DNA from: Arthrobacter bambusae
GTDB taxonomy: Bacteria > Actinomycetota > Actinomycetes > Actinomycetales > Micrococcaceae
DNA length: 64,000 bases
Assembly: GCF_030812595.1 (NCBI RefSeq)
Contig: NZ_JAUSSZ010000001.1
Span: 620,001-684,000, forward strand
Reading direction: 5' to 3'
Shown here: in pieces, positions 41,480 through 49,159 of the stretch
How the letters are laid out: every line of letters begins with the position of its first letter
How positions within the stretch are numbered: position 1 is the first letter of the stretch
Program-made: the position numbers and the translations under genes
Notes under the pieces: generated by a model
Told to the model about the DNA's origin: nothing
What the model saw: the letters and a program-made list of their open reading frames with translations, nothing else
Databases searched by the model: none

Positions 41480-41710
41480 GGTTACCTTCCCCGGCAGTTC
41501 CACTACGTCGGACCACGGGTCCCGGCCGGAGACCGTCGCGCTTCCACTTCCGGCCCGGGCGAGACCAAGCAATACCCGGATGGTGGTGGACTTGCCCGCG
41601 CCGTTCGGGCCGAGGAATCCGTGCACTTCGCCGGCTTCGACCGACAATTCGAGTCCGTCGCGTGCACGGACCCGTCCGTAGCGTTTCTCAAGGCCGTGGG
41701 CCTCAATCAC
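41480..41710 (-). pseudogene. ABC transporter ATPase, N-terminal stub
   Basis: The frame from GTG 41710 encodes about 75 residues of a drug-exporter ATPase: [13 protein letters not shown], Walker [27 protein letters not shown]. Then homology stops and the frame runs into the GbsR/MarR gene. The signature motif, Walker B and everything after are missing, as is any permease. A deletion that joined the stub to the regulator's upstream region is the simplest explanation. Confidence 0.78.
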
Positions 41711-41816
41711 TGTGTTAATGCCTAGCAAGTAACGCTCGATTCACAATTTTGTGAATCTTCTTAACGGAACCTTAATGCGGTGGCTTGAATGATCCCGCCG
41801 CCACCCGCCGTCGGGC

Positions 41817-43295
41817 TCAATGCTGCGCGGCGACGGCCGGAACGTTGCGGTCAAACGCCGTCAGGACCACCATCGCCGCACCGATGGCGACCAGCATCCA
41901 GGCCAAGGCGTGGAGACCTACATCGCTGGCGGACGCTCCGAAAGCGATTCCGATGAGGCTGGAGGACCCGATGGCGCCCAGGTACATGGACGTCCGCAGC
42001 AATCCGGAGGCAACCGCAATCTCCGCGGCAGTCGTTTGCAAATACAGCGCCGCTTGATTGGCAAAACTGCTAAAACCGTTGGTCAGGCCGAGCAGCAGGG
42101 TCATTCCGACGAGCAGCGCGACGCCGGAGTTGTGGTTCACGAGCAGCATCACGCCTGCGGAGAGCGTCAAGGCAATGCCTGCAAGGATGAGCGGCCAACG
42201 GACCCATGCCCGACCGGAGACGACCCGCGCTACGACAATACTCAGCAGGCTCAGCGGAATCAGAATCAACCCCACCGTCGCGGCGTTCAGCCCCATGCTT
42301 TGTTCCATCCACTGGCTCGCGCCATACATCGATGCATAGGTGGCCAGCGCGGCGAGGATCGAACGCAGGTAGGTGCGCTGCAGCGCTCCGTTCCGCCCCA
42401 GCATCCGGACGTCGATCAGCGGACTGCGCGCGTGCCGTTCCCGCAAGAGCAGTGCCCCCGCCAGCACCACAGCCAGCGCGGCAAGCCACCAAGCCGGAGT
42501 CGCGAGCGCCGAGAGGAACACCAGCAGCGAGATGATCGCACCGGCGAAAAGAGCGATCCCCGGCAGGTCCAGCATTGTGAGCAAGCTGCCCCGGCCACGT
42601 TTTTGGACCGGCGCGTCCTTCGCCACACCCAACAAAGTGAAGGCGAAGGCCAGCAGCGCCAACGGAATGTTGACCGCGAACAGGGCCCTCCAGCCGAAAG
42701 AGCCGGCCAGGACTCCACCAAGGGGCAGACCGACGACGGCGGTCACCTGCGCGGCGATCGAAAAGTTACCCAGGACGCGGCCGGGTACGCCGATCCCGGA
42801 CTCATCGGCACGCCGGCGGACCAGGGCCATCGCCGTCGGGTAGCACGCTGAGGTCCCGACGCCGATGAGGGCCCGCGAAACGAGCAGCACTCCAAGGTTT
42901 GGAGCCAGAACTCCGACGACTCCAGCCAGCAGGAGAATGGAAACCCCGGAGAGGAAGATGCGCCTGGGCCCGAAGAGGACAGCCAGTTTCCCCATGGTCG
43001 GCTGGGCCACTGCGCTGCATAGATAGAGGACGGATATAAGCCCGGCAGTGGCACCCGGGCTTGACCTGAAGTCGGCCCCGATACCAACCAGCGCGGTGGC
43101 AATCATCGAGCTGTTGATCGGGTTCAAGGTGGATCCAAGCAGCAGGGGAGCGGTGAACCTCCAGCCCAGAGGGTTTGAGGGCCGATTCCCCGGCTCGGAA
43201 GCCGGAGTGCAGGACGCGTTCCGCGGGGGAGCCGGCTCTCGCCTGCCGGTGTCGGCTGGCGGGCCCAATGGCCCCACGGCGTCCGACGCGGTCAC
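41817..43295 (-). CDS. MFS transporter, DHA2-like drug efflux
   Basis: Major facilitator superfamily exporter. I chose GTG 43295 (TASDAVGPLGPPADTG), which overlaps the upstream gene's stop by 4 bp (GTGA). The 492-residue protein has a ~50-residue polar N-terminus and about 13-14 hydrophobic segments; TLNPINSSMIATALVGIG and LVSRALIGVGTSACYPTAMALVRRR are typical of the 14-TM DHA2 group. It lies in a MarR - isochorismatase-like - MFS operon, suggesting inducible efflux or detoxification. Confidence 0.87.
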   Translation of the reverse strand: MTASDAVGPLGPPADTGRREPAPPRNASCTPASEPGNRPSNPLGWRFTAPLLLGSTLNPINSSMIATALVGIGADFRSSPGATAGLISVLYLCSAVAQPTMGKLAVLFGPRRIFLSGVSILLLAGVVGVLAPNLGVLLVSRALIGVGTSACYPTAMALVRRRADESGIGVPGRVLGNFSIAAQVTAVVGLPLGGVLAGSFGWRALFAVNIPLALLAFAFTLLGVAKDAPVQKRGRGSLLTMLDLPGIALFAGAIISLLVFLSALATPAWWLAALAVVLAGALLLRERHARSPLIDVRMLGRNGALQRTYLRSILAALATYASMYGASQWMEQSMGLNAATVGLILIPLSLLSIVVARVVSGRAWVRWPLILAGIALTLSAGVMLLVNHNSGVALLVGMTLLLGLTNGFSSFANQAALYLQTTAAEIAVASGLLRTSMYLGAIGSSSLIGIAFGASASDVGLHALAWMLVAIGAAMVVLTAFDRNVPAVAAQH

Positions 43296-43858
43296 GGCCG
43301 TGTGGCTTTGAGCACGTCCAGGATCTCCTGAGTCGTCCCGGTCTCGCCCAGTCGGGGAAAAATCGTCGTGACGGAGTTTTCGTGGGCATTCATGGTCAGA
43401 TCGGTCATCGCGTCGAGCGCCAGTGTGACATTGAGGCCGGCTTCGTGGGCGCTCCGCGCCGTGGATTCCACGCCAATGCTGGTGGCGACACCGGTCAGTA
43501 CCACCTGGGTTACACCAAGGTCTTCCAAGAGCGCGCCGAGGCCGGTGTTGGTGAAAGCGCCCCACGTCTTCTTCGTGACGAGGTGATCGCCCGGTTGCTG
43601 GTTCAGTTCAGGCAGGAGTTCGGCGAAATCCGCGGGGAACTGCCTTCCCGCGCTGTTGCCTTGATCTGTCCGGCCGGGCGCACCACCGGTAACGTTGACG
43701 AGCACTACCGGAAGCCCTTGGCTACGAAAAGCATCTGCGAGGGCAGCGGAATTCCGCACGATCGGCTCGAGGGGATGCGCTTTCGTGGAGGCAACGATTC
43801 CCCGCTGAAGGTCAACGATGATCAGGGCGGTAATAGGGTCCAACGTTGTGACGGTCAT
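43292..43858 (-). CDS. Isochorismatase-family hydrolase lacking the usual Cys
   Basis: 188-residue alpha/beta hydrolase of the isochorismatase/nicotinamidase superfamily, from ATG 43858. TALIIVDLQRGI holds the catalytic Asp, and TKKTWGAFTNTGL the Lys region. At the position of the nucleophilic Cys (usually TDxCVxxTAR) it reads GVATSIGVESTARSA, so Gly replaces Cys. True isochorismatases also lack the Cys, so it could be active by that chemistry or be a non-cysteine subgroup. It is coupled to the MFS gene and preceded by marR. Confidence 0.85.
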   Translation of the reverse strand: MTVTTLDPITALIIVDLQRGIVASTKAHPLEPIVRNSAALADAFRSQGLPVVLVNVTGGAPGRTDQGNSAGRQFPADFAELLPELNQQPGDHLVTKKTWGAFTNTGLGALLEDLGVTQVVLTGVATSIGVESTARSAHEAGLNVTLALDAMTDLTMNAHENSVTTIFPRLGETGTTQEILDVLKATRP

Positions 43859-43862
43859 GTGT

Positions 43863-44312
43863 TCACGGCTCCAAAAGGCGTTTGAGTAAGTGGATGGCGT
43901 CGGGCAACCGTTCCCGCTCGTCCGCCGCGAGTTTGGACTGGATGGTGCGGTAAAGCCAATCGGCTTTGGCCGCCCGGCTTGCGCTGATGCTTTCCCGGGC
44001 TTCAGTTGTGAGGGACAGGATCCTCTGACGGCCATCGGCCGGATCAGCGCCGCTCTCAACGAGACCTGCGGTGGAAAGGGCGGAAATGATGGCCCCCATG
44101 GATTGGGGACGCATTCCCTCCGCGCGGGCCAGTGCGGATAACGTGCTCCGGCCGTCGCGCTCCAAGTGGATCAACACGGCCTTTTGCGCATTGGTCAGGT
44201 TGTCCACCTGGGACTGCTCACGCAGCCGCCGGGTCAATTGGCCAATGAGGACACGAAGCTCGGCGGCAGCTTCGAGCATGGCCGCCGCGTCAGCGTCCGG
44301 GTGAGCGTTCAC
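43863..44312 (-). CDS. MarR family transcriptional regulator
   Basis: 149-residue winged-helix regulator from GTG 44312. The core reads NLTNAQKAVLIHLERDGRST, LARAEGMRPQSMGAIISAL and the wing GADPADGRQRILSLT. It starts the operon marR - isochorismatase-like - MFS (4-bp gaps or overlaps), so it probably represses these genes until a phenolic or drug-like ligand binds. The PhzF-family pseudogene lies just upstream on the same strand. Confidence 0.9.
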   Translation of the reverse strand: MNAHPDADAAAMLEAAAELRVLIGQLTRRLREQSQVDNLTNAQKAVLIHLERDGRSTLSALARAEGMRPQSMGAIISALSTAGLVESGADPADGRQRILSLTTEARESISASRAAKADWLYRTIQSKLAADERERLPDAIHLLKRLLEP

Positions 44313-44363
44313 GAAAACGACGGTACCAGATAGTAAGGCAAACTGAAAAGGTTACCTTCATAC

Positions 44364-44627
44364 TTATCCGCGCAGGGCATGATCCGGCTTCGAGGGATCG
44401 GCAATCTCCACGGCTTCGCCACTCACGACAATTCCACCCCCCGGAGGGATATCGATGGTGAGGACACTCGGGCGGCCGACATGGCTGCCTTGATGAACCC
44501 CAGCCGCAATGGATTGCATTCGAGCCTCGTCGAGGCCGGTTGCGTCCAGCACAACGCCCGCTGGATTTCCGCCGTCAGGAGAGGACGTAAAGGCGGCCTA
44601 ACGAAGTACATCCGGAGTAGGTGCCAT
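44364..44627 (-). pseudogene. PhzF-family isomerase remnant (internal deletion + nonsense codon)
   Basis: Read on the minus strand from ATG 44627: MAPTPDVLR, a TAG stop (44598-44600), then AAFTSSPDGGNPAGVVLDA and TGLDEARMQSIAA, the N-terminus of a PhzF-family protein. The same frame jumps directly to GVHQGSHVGRPSVLTIDI and GGGIVVSGEAVEIAD, the family's C-terminus. About 200 middle residues are missing and the codon expected for an aromatic residue before AAFT is TAG. It is not functional. It may once have belonged to the neighbouring MarR operon. Confidence 0.75.
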
Positions 44628-44741
44628 TTGGATATCGTCGAACGGAAGGCGGAGTTCGACGGCGGTACTCGCCGGGATCGCTCAGGTGTGCGCTATCTGG
44701 CCGGGGCTTCTATCCGGCCGTAGCTGTGCCTCTCAACGGTT

Positions 44742-45047
44742 TCAGGACTCCGCGCCGCCGTGCAAGCCGTCGTCGCTGCTGTCGTCTTCGGGGCCGGGAG
44801 CGCCACCGGAGTCACTACGGTCGGAGAGGTCCATGTTGCCGCGGGCCTCATCCATGGTGGGGCCGCCGGACGGAACGCTATAGGTGTCCGGACGGAGACC
44901 GTGCGCCTGCTCCTCGATCAAGGCCTGCTCCTCGCTGAAGCGGATCGCGTTGGCCTCATCGCCGGCATCGCCGGGGATGTCTTCGCGCATCTGCGACGGA
45001 TCGGGCACGATGAAACCTGCTGCCGGTTCTTCCTTTGGGTTGCTCAT
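44742..45047 (-). CDS. Small acidic hypothetical protein
   Basis: 101-residue protein from ATG 45047 with an excellent GGAGGAGAAAGG ribosome-binding region. It is acidic and probably disordered: PDPSQMREDIPGDAGDEANAI, EEQALIEEQAHGLRPD and a C-terminus rich in Asp, Ser and Gly. I do not recognise a domain. Similar small acidic proteins are common in Arthrobacter, some stress-related; this is only a resemblance. Confidence 0.65.
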   Translation of the reverse strand: MSNPKEEPAAGFIVPDPSQMREDIPGDAGDEANAIRFSEEQALIEEQAHGLRPDTYSVPSGGPTMDEARGNMDLSDRSDSGGAPGPEDDSSDDGLHGGAES

Positions 45048-45195
45048 TTCCTTGCCTTTCTCCTCCTTGCGAATACAGCCTCATAGCCACCGTAACCGGG
45101 GAACGAGGAAGATACCAAGCCCACTTAGTATCCCGAGGGGAAACCGCCAAACATCCGCGGGGGAGCGGGCTCGCACCTATCCCTCTGGAACACCT

Positions 45196-45624
45196 TCACT
45201 GGAGATGCTGCCTGGACTGCTGCAGACGACGGGTTTTGACTCTGAGCTGGATGATGCGCGCTGCACCGGCTGCAGCCACGAGGATTCCGCCACCCACTGC
45301 CGCGATGAACAAGCCCATACCCAGAGGCACTGTGCCATCCAGGCCCAGAAAGGCGATCCTTGCCGGATCCTGGTTCTGAAGGATGAAAATGATCAACAGC
45401 ACCAGCAGCACCAAAGCTGTCACCACGGTCACCCACACCATCCCGGCCCGCGTCACACTCGCCGGGGACCCCCGACCGGCGGTCCCGGACGCCACCGTCG
45501 GTGGCTGTGCCTGCGGCGGCGTCGCTGGGGGTGGCGTTGCCGGGGGTGGCGTTGCCGGGGGAGGGCCAACATTCGAGGGCACCTCCGGTGATGGTCCTCC
45601 GGGCGTCAACGGATCAGAACTCAT
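45196..45624 (-). CDS. LapA-like (DUF1049) membrane protein
   Basis: 142-residue protein from ATG 45624, preceded by AGGAGA. The N-terminal ~55 residues are Pro-rich with a PPPATP repeat; then two membrane helices (VWVTVVTALVLLVLLIIFIL and MGLFIAAVGGGILVAAAGAA) flank QNQDPARIAFLGLDGTVPLG, the LapA/DUF1049 signature, ending in a basic tail. Function in actinobacteria is unknown. Confidence 0.8.
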   Translation of the reverse strand: MSSDPLTPGGPSPEVPSNVGPPPATPPPATPPPATPPQAQPPTVASGTAGRGSPASVTRAGMVWVTVVTALVLLVLLIIFILQNQDPARIAFLGLDGTVPLGMGLFIAAVGGGILVAAAGAARIIQLRVKTRRLQQSRQHLQ

Positions 45625-46269
45625 AACGCATCTCCTGCCTTCTCTGCGGTCGGTCGTAGGCCTAGAGGTGGGTGTCTGTCAGCCCGACTTTATTCGCGCC
45701 GAGAATATCCACGGGGGTGAACCTTCCTTCAGGCGACCGGGAGGGGAACCCGGTGGTCGAGTCCTTCCTGTGCGGCCTTCGCTGCACCAACAATAAGCAT
45801 GCTTACTATTGCCTTGGCAAGCGCACTTACCGATTTTTCAATCAGGCGGCCGGACGATTGGCGGCGTTAGAGAGGACTCCCGCCCAATGGCGCGGAGTCC
45901 AATCGGCGGGATAGCCGCATTCTTCCATCGAGAGCAGGATGGGTTCAGAACGTTGCGGTGACCAGAAAATCCACCACACCGACGGACCTGTTGTGACGAT
46001 CTCGATATTCCAGACTATGGGCGGGAGCAGGTTTCCTTTGTTGTTTGGCGAAAACCTCTTTGACCTGCTCGCGTGGCGCCGGCCGCGAATCGACTCCAGG
46101 GACGCGATCGGGCGAACCTCACTTAGGGATACGCAGAGTACTACTGGTAACGGTGCATATTCGTTTTCGAACTATTTGCGGCACCTGCGAGATGGGCAGG
46201 TCGTATGTTCATACTTGGTCAACTTGGATGTTTCAATGTTCTTCAGAGGGCCGGACGTAGGATTGTTAG
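45625..46269. other. 645-bp region without a convincing gene
   Basis: Short frames on both strands have no recognisable motif or usual codon pattern. Two structures stand out: a perfect 12-bp palindrome TAAGCATGCTTA (45794-45805), and nested inverted repeats in which CGATTGG/CCAATCG enclose GGACTCC (45874-45880) and GGAGTCC (45894-45900). The base composition is less G+C-rich than the flanks, fitting acquired or decayed DNA at the left edge of the recombinase region. Confidence 0.5.
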
Positions 46270-46629
46270 ATGACCTCCCGTTTGCTTCTTCCGGGTGAAG
46301 TTCTCATTGTGCGAACTTTGCTGGATCGCACATACGAGCCAAAGTGGCGAGCACTCGACTTAGAAGCCTTACGCGTTTCGGATATGAACGATGGAGGAAT
46401 GGGCAGCCTTCTATTCTGCTCCACAAAGCCAGAGCGGATGTACGGCCGTACCCTGTCAGAAGGGTGGTTCAAGGACGACGACGGGCTCCCTGTCCAAGTT
46501 GCCATCAACCTGGACATGGACGATGAGATCTTCGAACTCGACAGTTGGAAGGTGGATTCTTCGCCCCGTCGCCGGTTGCCTGAATCGGCCGCGGAGATAG
46601 TGCCCGATCCTTCCGACCTGGGTTTCTGA
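46270..46629 (+). CDS. DUF6984-like small protein (possible immunity-type cargo)
   Basis: 119-residue protein from ATG 46270. The block LEALRVSDMNDGGMGSLLF, then LSEGWFKDDDGLPVQVAINL and DDEIFELDSWKVD resemble DUF6984-type proteins, which I recall as small stand-alone proteins often near polymorphic-toxin immunity genes; this is from memory. It has no operon partner and no clear ribosome-binding site. It lies on the outer side of the left recombinase module. Confidence 0.65.
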   Translation: MTSRLLLPGEVLIVRTLLDRTYEPKWRALDLEALRVSDMNDGGMGSLLFCSTKPERMYGRTLSEGWFKDDDGLPVQVAINLDMDDEIFELDSWKVDSSPRRRLPESAAEIVPDPSDLGF

Positions 46630-46756
46630 TCCCCAAAGGGAGAGATAGACAGAAATGTCAGATAACGCTGGGTCCAGCCTCACCGTTGATGAAAGTGACC
46701 TGCTCTGGAGGGGGACACCTTGAGTGGGAGGTCCAGCAGGCCCGACCAAGGAACCT

Positions 46757-47293
46757 TCAGCCCCAGTAGCGGCCCGTTCGCTTCCTAAATTCGTGATCCT
46801 GGACCTCGTTGACAAAGACGAGAAGCGAGTTGGGCTTGTAATCGGGAATTCCGGCTTCCATCTCTCCCAAGGTGATCGAGAAGGAGTCGCCCGAGTGCAG
46901 GGTGAACCCGGTCCACCAAATGCTCTCGGCCGCATCTTCGTTTGCTGCTCGCCATAGGGCTTTGGTTTCGTTCAATTCCTATCCAAGCAGTCTCGCCCAG
47001 CTAGGTGACGCTGAAACATCCACGTGCATGAGACCGTGCCGCGGAACGTCGTTACGGCTTAGCTCGAGTCCTTCAACTAATCCCGCCATGGCCCAAGAAA
47101 CTTTCAGGTGCCCTCCTCCGGCGAAGTGCAGAACAACGTCCATTCCTGCTTCGTGGACGTGATCCGACTCGGTTTCGTCAGTTATAGACCAGGCATCGGG
47201 GTAGACGCAGGTTACGCGGTTTAGCCGTTCTCCTGCTAACGAGAAAAGGAGCTCAGAAACATCAGATTGGTCCTCCCGGATGTGTGGTTTCAT
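46757..47293 (-). pseudogene. Immunity-like small protein split by a nonsense codon
   Basis: From ATG 47293 the frame reads MKPHIREDQSDVSELLFSLA to SPSWARLLG, then TAG (46979-46981), then in the same frame ELNETKALWRAANEDAAESI, TGFTLHSGDSFSITLGEME and PNSLLVFVNEVQDHEF. The two halves read as one ~175-residue protein with a single nonsense codon, probably CAG (Gln) changed to TAG. The overall look (mixed alpha/beta, Trp-rich, small) resembles immunity proteins of polymorphic toxins, but I do not recognise a named family. Confidence 0.65.
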
Positions 47294-47318
47294 GAATGCC
47301 TCCAATGTCGGGATGTCA

Positions 47319-48833
47319 TCAGTCCGCTGTTAGCCTCGCGTTAGGCCGGTAGCGTGACCACGGCTCTGCCGCGGCCGCGGCGTGCTTTTGCGTGACTTGG
47401 TAGCTGTAGCCGAGCATTTCTGCGACGAGCGGTGCCGGGACTTCTTTGACGAGCCCACGCAGGGATGCGTTTCGTGCGCCCAGGAGATCGATGCCGATTT
47501 CCCTCAGACGCTCCATGAGTGTGTTGGGGTGTATGTGTTGCCCGGCGCGGTAGCCGGGGAAGAGCCACGGACTGCCGGAGCTGCTGCCCGTGCGCATGTT
47601 GGGCCGTGCGGCCAGGTGTTCTGTAAGCAGTGAGGCGAAAGGTTCCGGCACTGGCGCCGGGTGCTCTTCGCCAAGTGACAGGCGCAGGCCATCGGGTGTG
47701 AGGATCACGTCGGTGCTTTTCATCGCGGCGATCTTCACAACCGGCTGTGCGTAGAGCAACAGGAGAGTGGCGGCGACCCGGTAGGACAGGGTGTCGATGT
47801 TGTCGGTGAGGCAGGCTTTGAGCATGGCGAGCCGCTGAGCCTGGGTGAGCAGTGGCACGGTCTTGGCCTGCCGGAAGCCGATGGTGATGTTGGTACAGGT
47901 CCGGTTCTTTACCGCCCAAACGAAGAAGGTTCTGATGGCGTGTCTGGTTGTGGGGCCGTCGGCCAGCCATGCGTCAACGTCGGCCTGGAGGCAGGAGGCG
48001 ACCGTTCGTCCGTGGGTGAGCTTGAGCCAGGTGAGGAATTTGATGGTTTCGGTGATTTCCTGCTTCGCGCTGTGTACGGGACCGCGGGTGGATTTCCCGT
48101 CTGTGGAGAGTGTCCGGATGCGTCGCAGGTGGTGCCAGCGGGCGAAGGACTCAATGGATCGCCGAACGTCGATGTCATCGATGTCATCGAGCTTGCTGGG
48201 TAGCCACCGTTCAAAGAGCGCGAGGTAGTGGTCCCGCCCGGGCAGTAGGTTGTGGTGGGTGAGCAGGCTGCGCAGGTGCTCCACCCGTAGGCTGTTGGGT
48301 TCCCTGTCCAGCGCCTCGTGACTGAGCGGGATGTCTCCGGTGGCGAGTCGCTTGAGCAGTTCGCGGACGCCGGTCTGGCGGAGCCAGGTGAGGATGCTTT
48401 CCGGGCGTTGGGCTCCGCAGAGCGCAGCGAGTAGTTTCGCTGCCGTCGTTTCGTTGCCGGCGGCCTCGTGGACGCGCAACAGCGCGGTTAGGTCGTTCCG
48501 GAGTGAGCAGCGGGCGCAGGTGTTTTGGCGGTAGTGCTCGGTTTCCGTCCCGCAGCCGGAGCAGTGGTAGTCCTGGGTGATGCCGGCGCAATCGCTGCAG
48601 ACTGGCTGGTCACTGTGGGAAGCAGACCTGCCGGGGAGCATGCGCTCTGTCCCGCAGCCGGGGCAGGTGCCGTGGGTGCGCATGGCGACCGTGAAGCAGG
48701 TCCCGCAGATCCTGCCTTCCGGCCAGCTGGCGCGGTGCTTGCCAGCTGCCCGTGAGCACCTGTCGCAGGTGAACGCCCCGGTGGTGCGGGGCCGGCCACG
48801 AACGGCAAGCCGCCCTGGGATCTCAGCCGTCAT
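47319..48833 (-). CDS. Zinc-ribbon protein with degenerate recombinase domain, left module
   Basis: 504-residue third protein of the left recombinase module, from ATG 48833. The first 110 residues hold 12 Cys in six pairs (23/26, 43/46, 57/60, 79/82, 91/94, 106/109), fitting three zinc ribbons. The rest resembles a tyrosine recombinase: a SAM-like helical part (AKQEITETIKFLTWLKLTHG), then a catalytic-domain relic with LLLLYAQPVVKIAAM where GLR is expected and MLGYSYQVTQKHA where LGHxxxxxTxxYxH is expected. Arg and Tyr are lost, so it should not cut DNA. It may bind DNA or the active recombinase. It overlaps the HTH gene by 11 bp. Confidence 0.75.
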   Translation of the reverse strand: MTAEIPGRLAVRGRPRTTGAFTCDRCSRAAGKHRASWPEGRICGTCFTVAMRTHGTCPGCGTERMLPGRSASHSDQPVCSDCAGITQDYHCSGCGTETEHYRQNTCARCSLRNDLTALLRVHEAAGNETTAAKLLAALCGAQRPESILTWLRQTGVRELLKRLATGDIPLSHEALDREPNSLRVEHLRSLLTHHNLLPGRDHYLALFERWLPSKLDDIDDIDVRRSIESFARWHHLRRIRTLSTDGKSTRGPVHSAKQEITETIKFLTWLKLTHGRTVASCLQADVDAWLADGPTTRHAIRTFFVWAVKNRTCTNITIGFRQAKTVPLLTQAQRLAMLKACLTDNIDTLSYRVAATLLLLYAQPVVKIAAMKSTDVILTPDGLRLSLGEEHPAPVPEPFASLLTEHLAARPNMRTGSSSGSPWLFPGYRAGQHIHPNTLMERLREIGIDLLGARNASLRGLVKEVPAPLVAEMLGYSYQVTQKHAAAAAEPWSRYRPNARLTAD

Positions 48834-49155
48834 CGCGGATTACCCGAGCACGTTTGGGCCTGATGGTCTTGTTCAGGTCCACGACCTTGGCATCCGAGGC
48901 GACCTTGCGGACCTTGGCGTCCATTGCCGTGACGGTGACCAGGTCCTCGGGCCCGCAGGAGAAGATGTCGCAGAGCGCGGCGATCATCATGAGTGAGACG
49001 CGCTCCGGGCGTTGGGTGACGAGCCGATAGACCTGGGAAGCGGAGAGTTCGATGCCGCGTTCCTTCAGCAAAGGGCTCAAATCGGTGCTGTTGTGCATTC
49101 CCCGGGCTGCCATGAGTTCTGCAAGCCGCCAACGGTAGTCGATCTCTCGTTTCAT
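48823..49155 (-). CDS. XRE-like HTH protein, left module
   Basis: 110-residue protein from ATG 49155, 4 bp after the recombinase gene. It contains an XRE/Cro-like helix-turn-helix: YRWRLAELMAARGMHNSTDL, IELSASQVYRLVTQRPERVS, LMMIAALCDIFSCGPEDLV. It is a clear homologue of the right-module protein. Candidate targets are the TGCATNNNATGCA palindromes in the hub. It may be the directionality factor or repressor of the recombinase; that is inference. Confidence 0.83.
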   Translation of the reverse strand: MKREIDYRWRLAELMAARGMHNSTDLSPLLKERGIELSASQVYRLVTQRPERVSLMMIAALCDIFSCGPEDLVTVTAMDAKVRKVASDAKVVDLNKTIRPKRARVIRDDG

Positions 49156-49159
49156 GGGT

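Noticed and set aside
45939..46298. 119-codon plus-strand frame
   Set aside because: No motif, no ribosome-binding site, unusual codon use, and it overlaps the start of the DUF6984-like gene.
46655..46741. Short frame and TGACCTGC...GGAGGTC sequence that could be an insertion-sequence end
   Set aside because: No transposase, no matching opposite end and no target duplication are visible; the frame has only 22 codons.
46456..46935. 159-codon minus-strand frame
   Set aside because: It overlaps the DUF6984-like gene antisense and has no recognisable motif or ribosome-binding site; the DUF6984-like frame has recognisable blocks.
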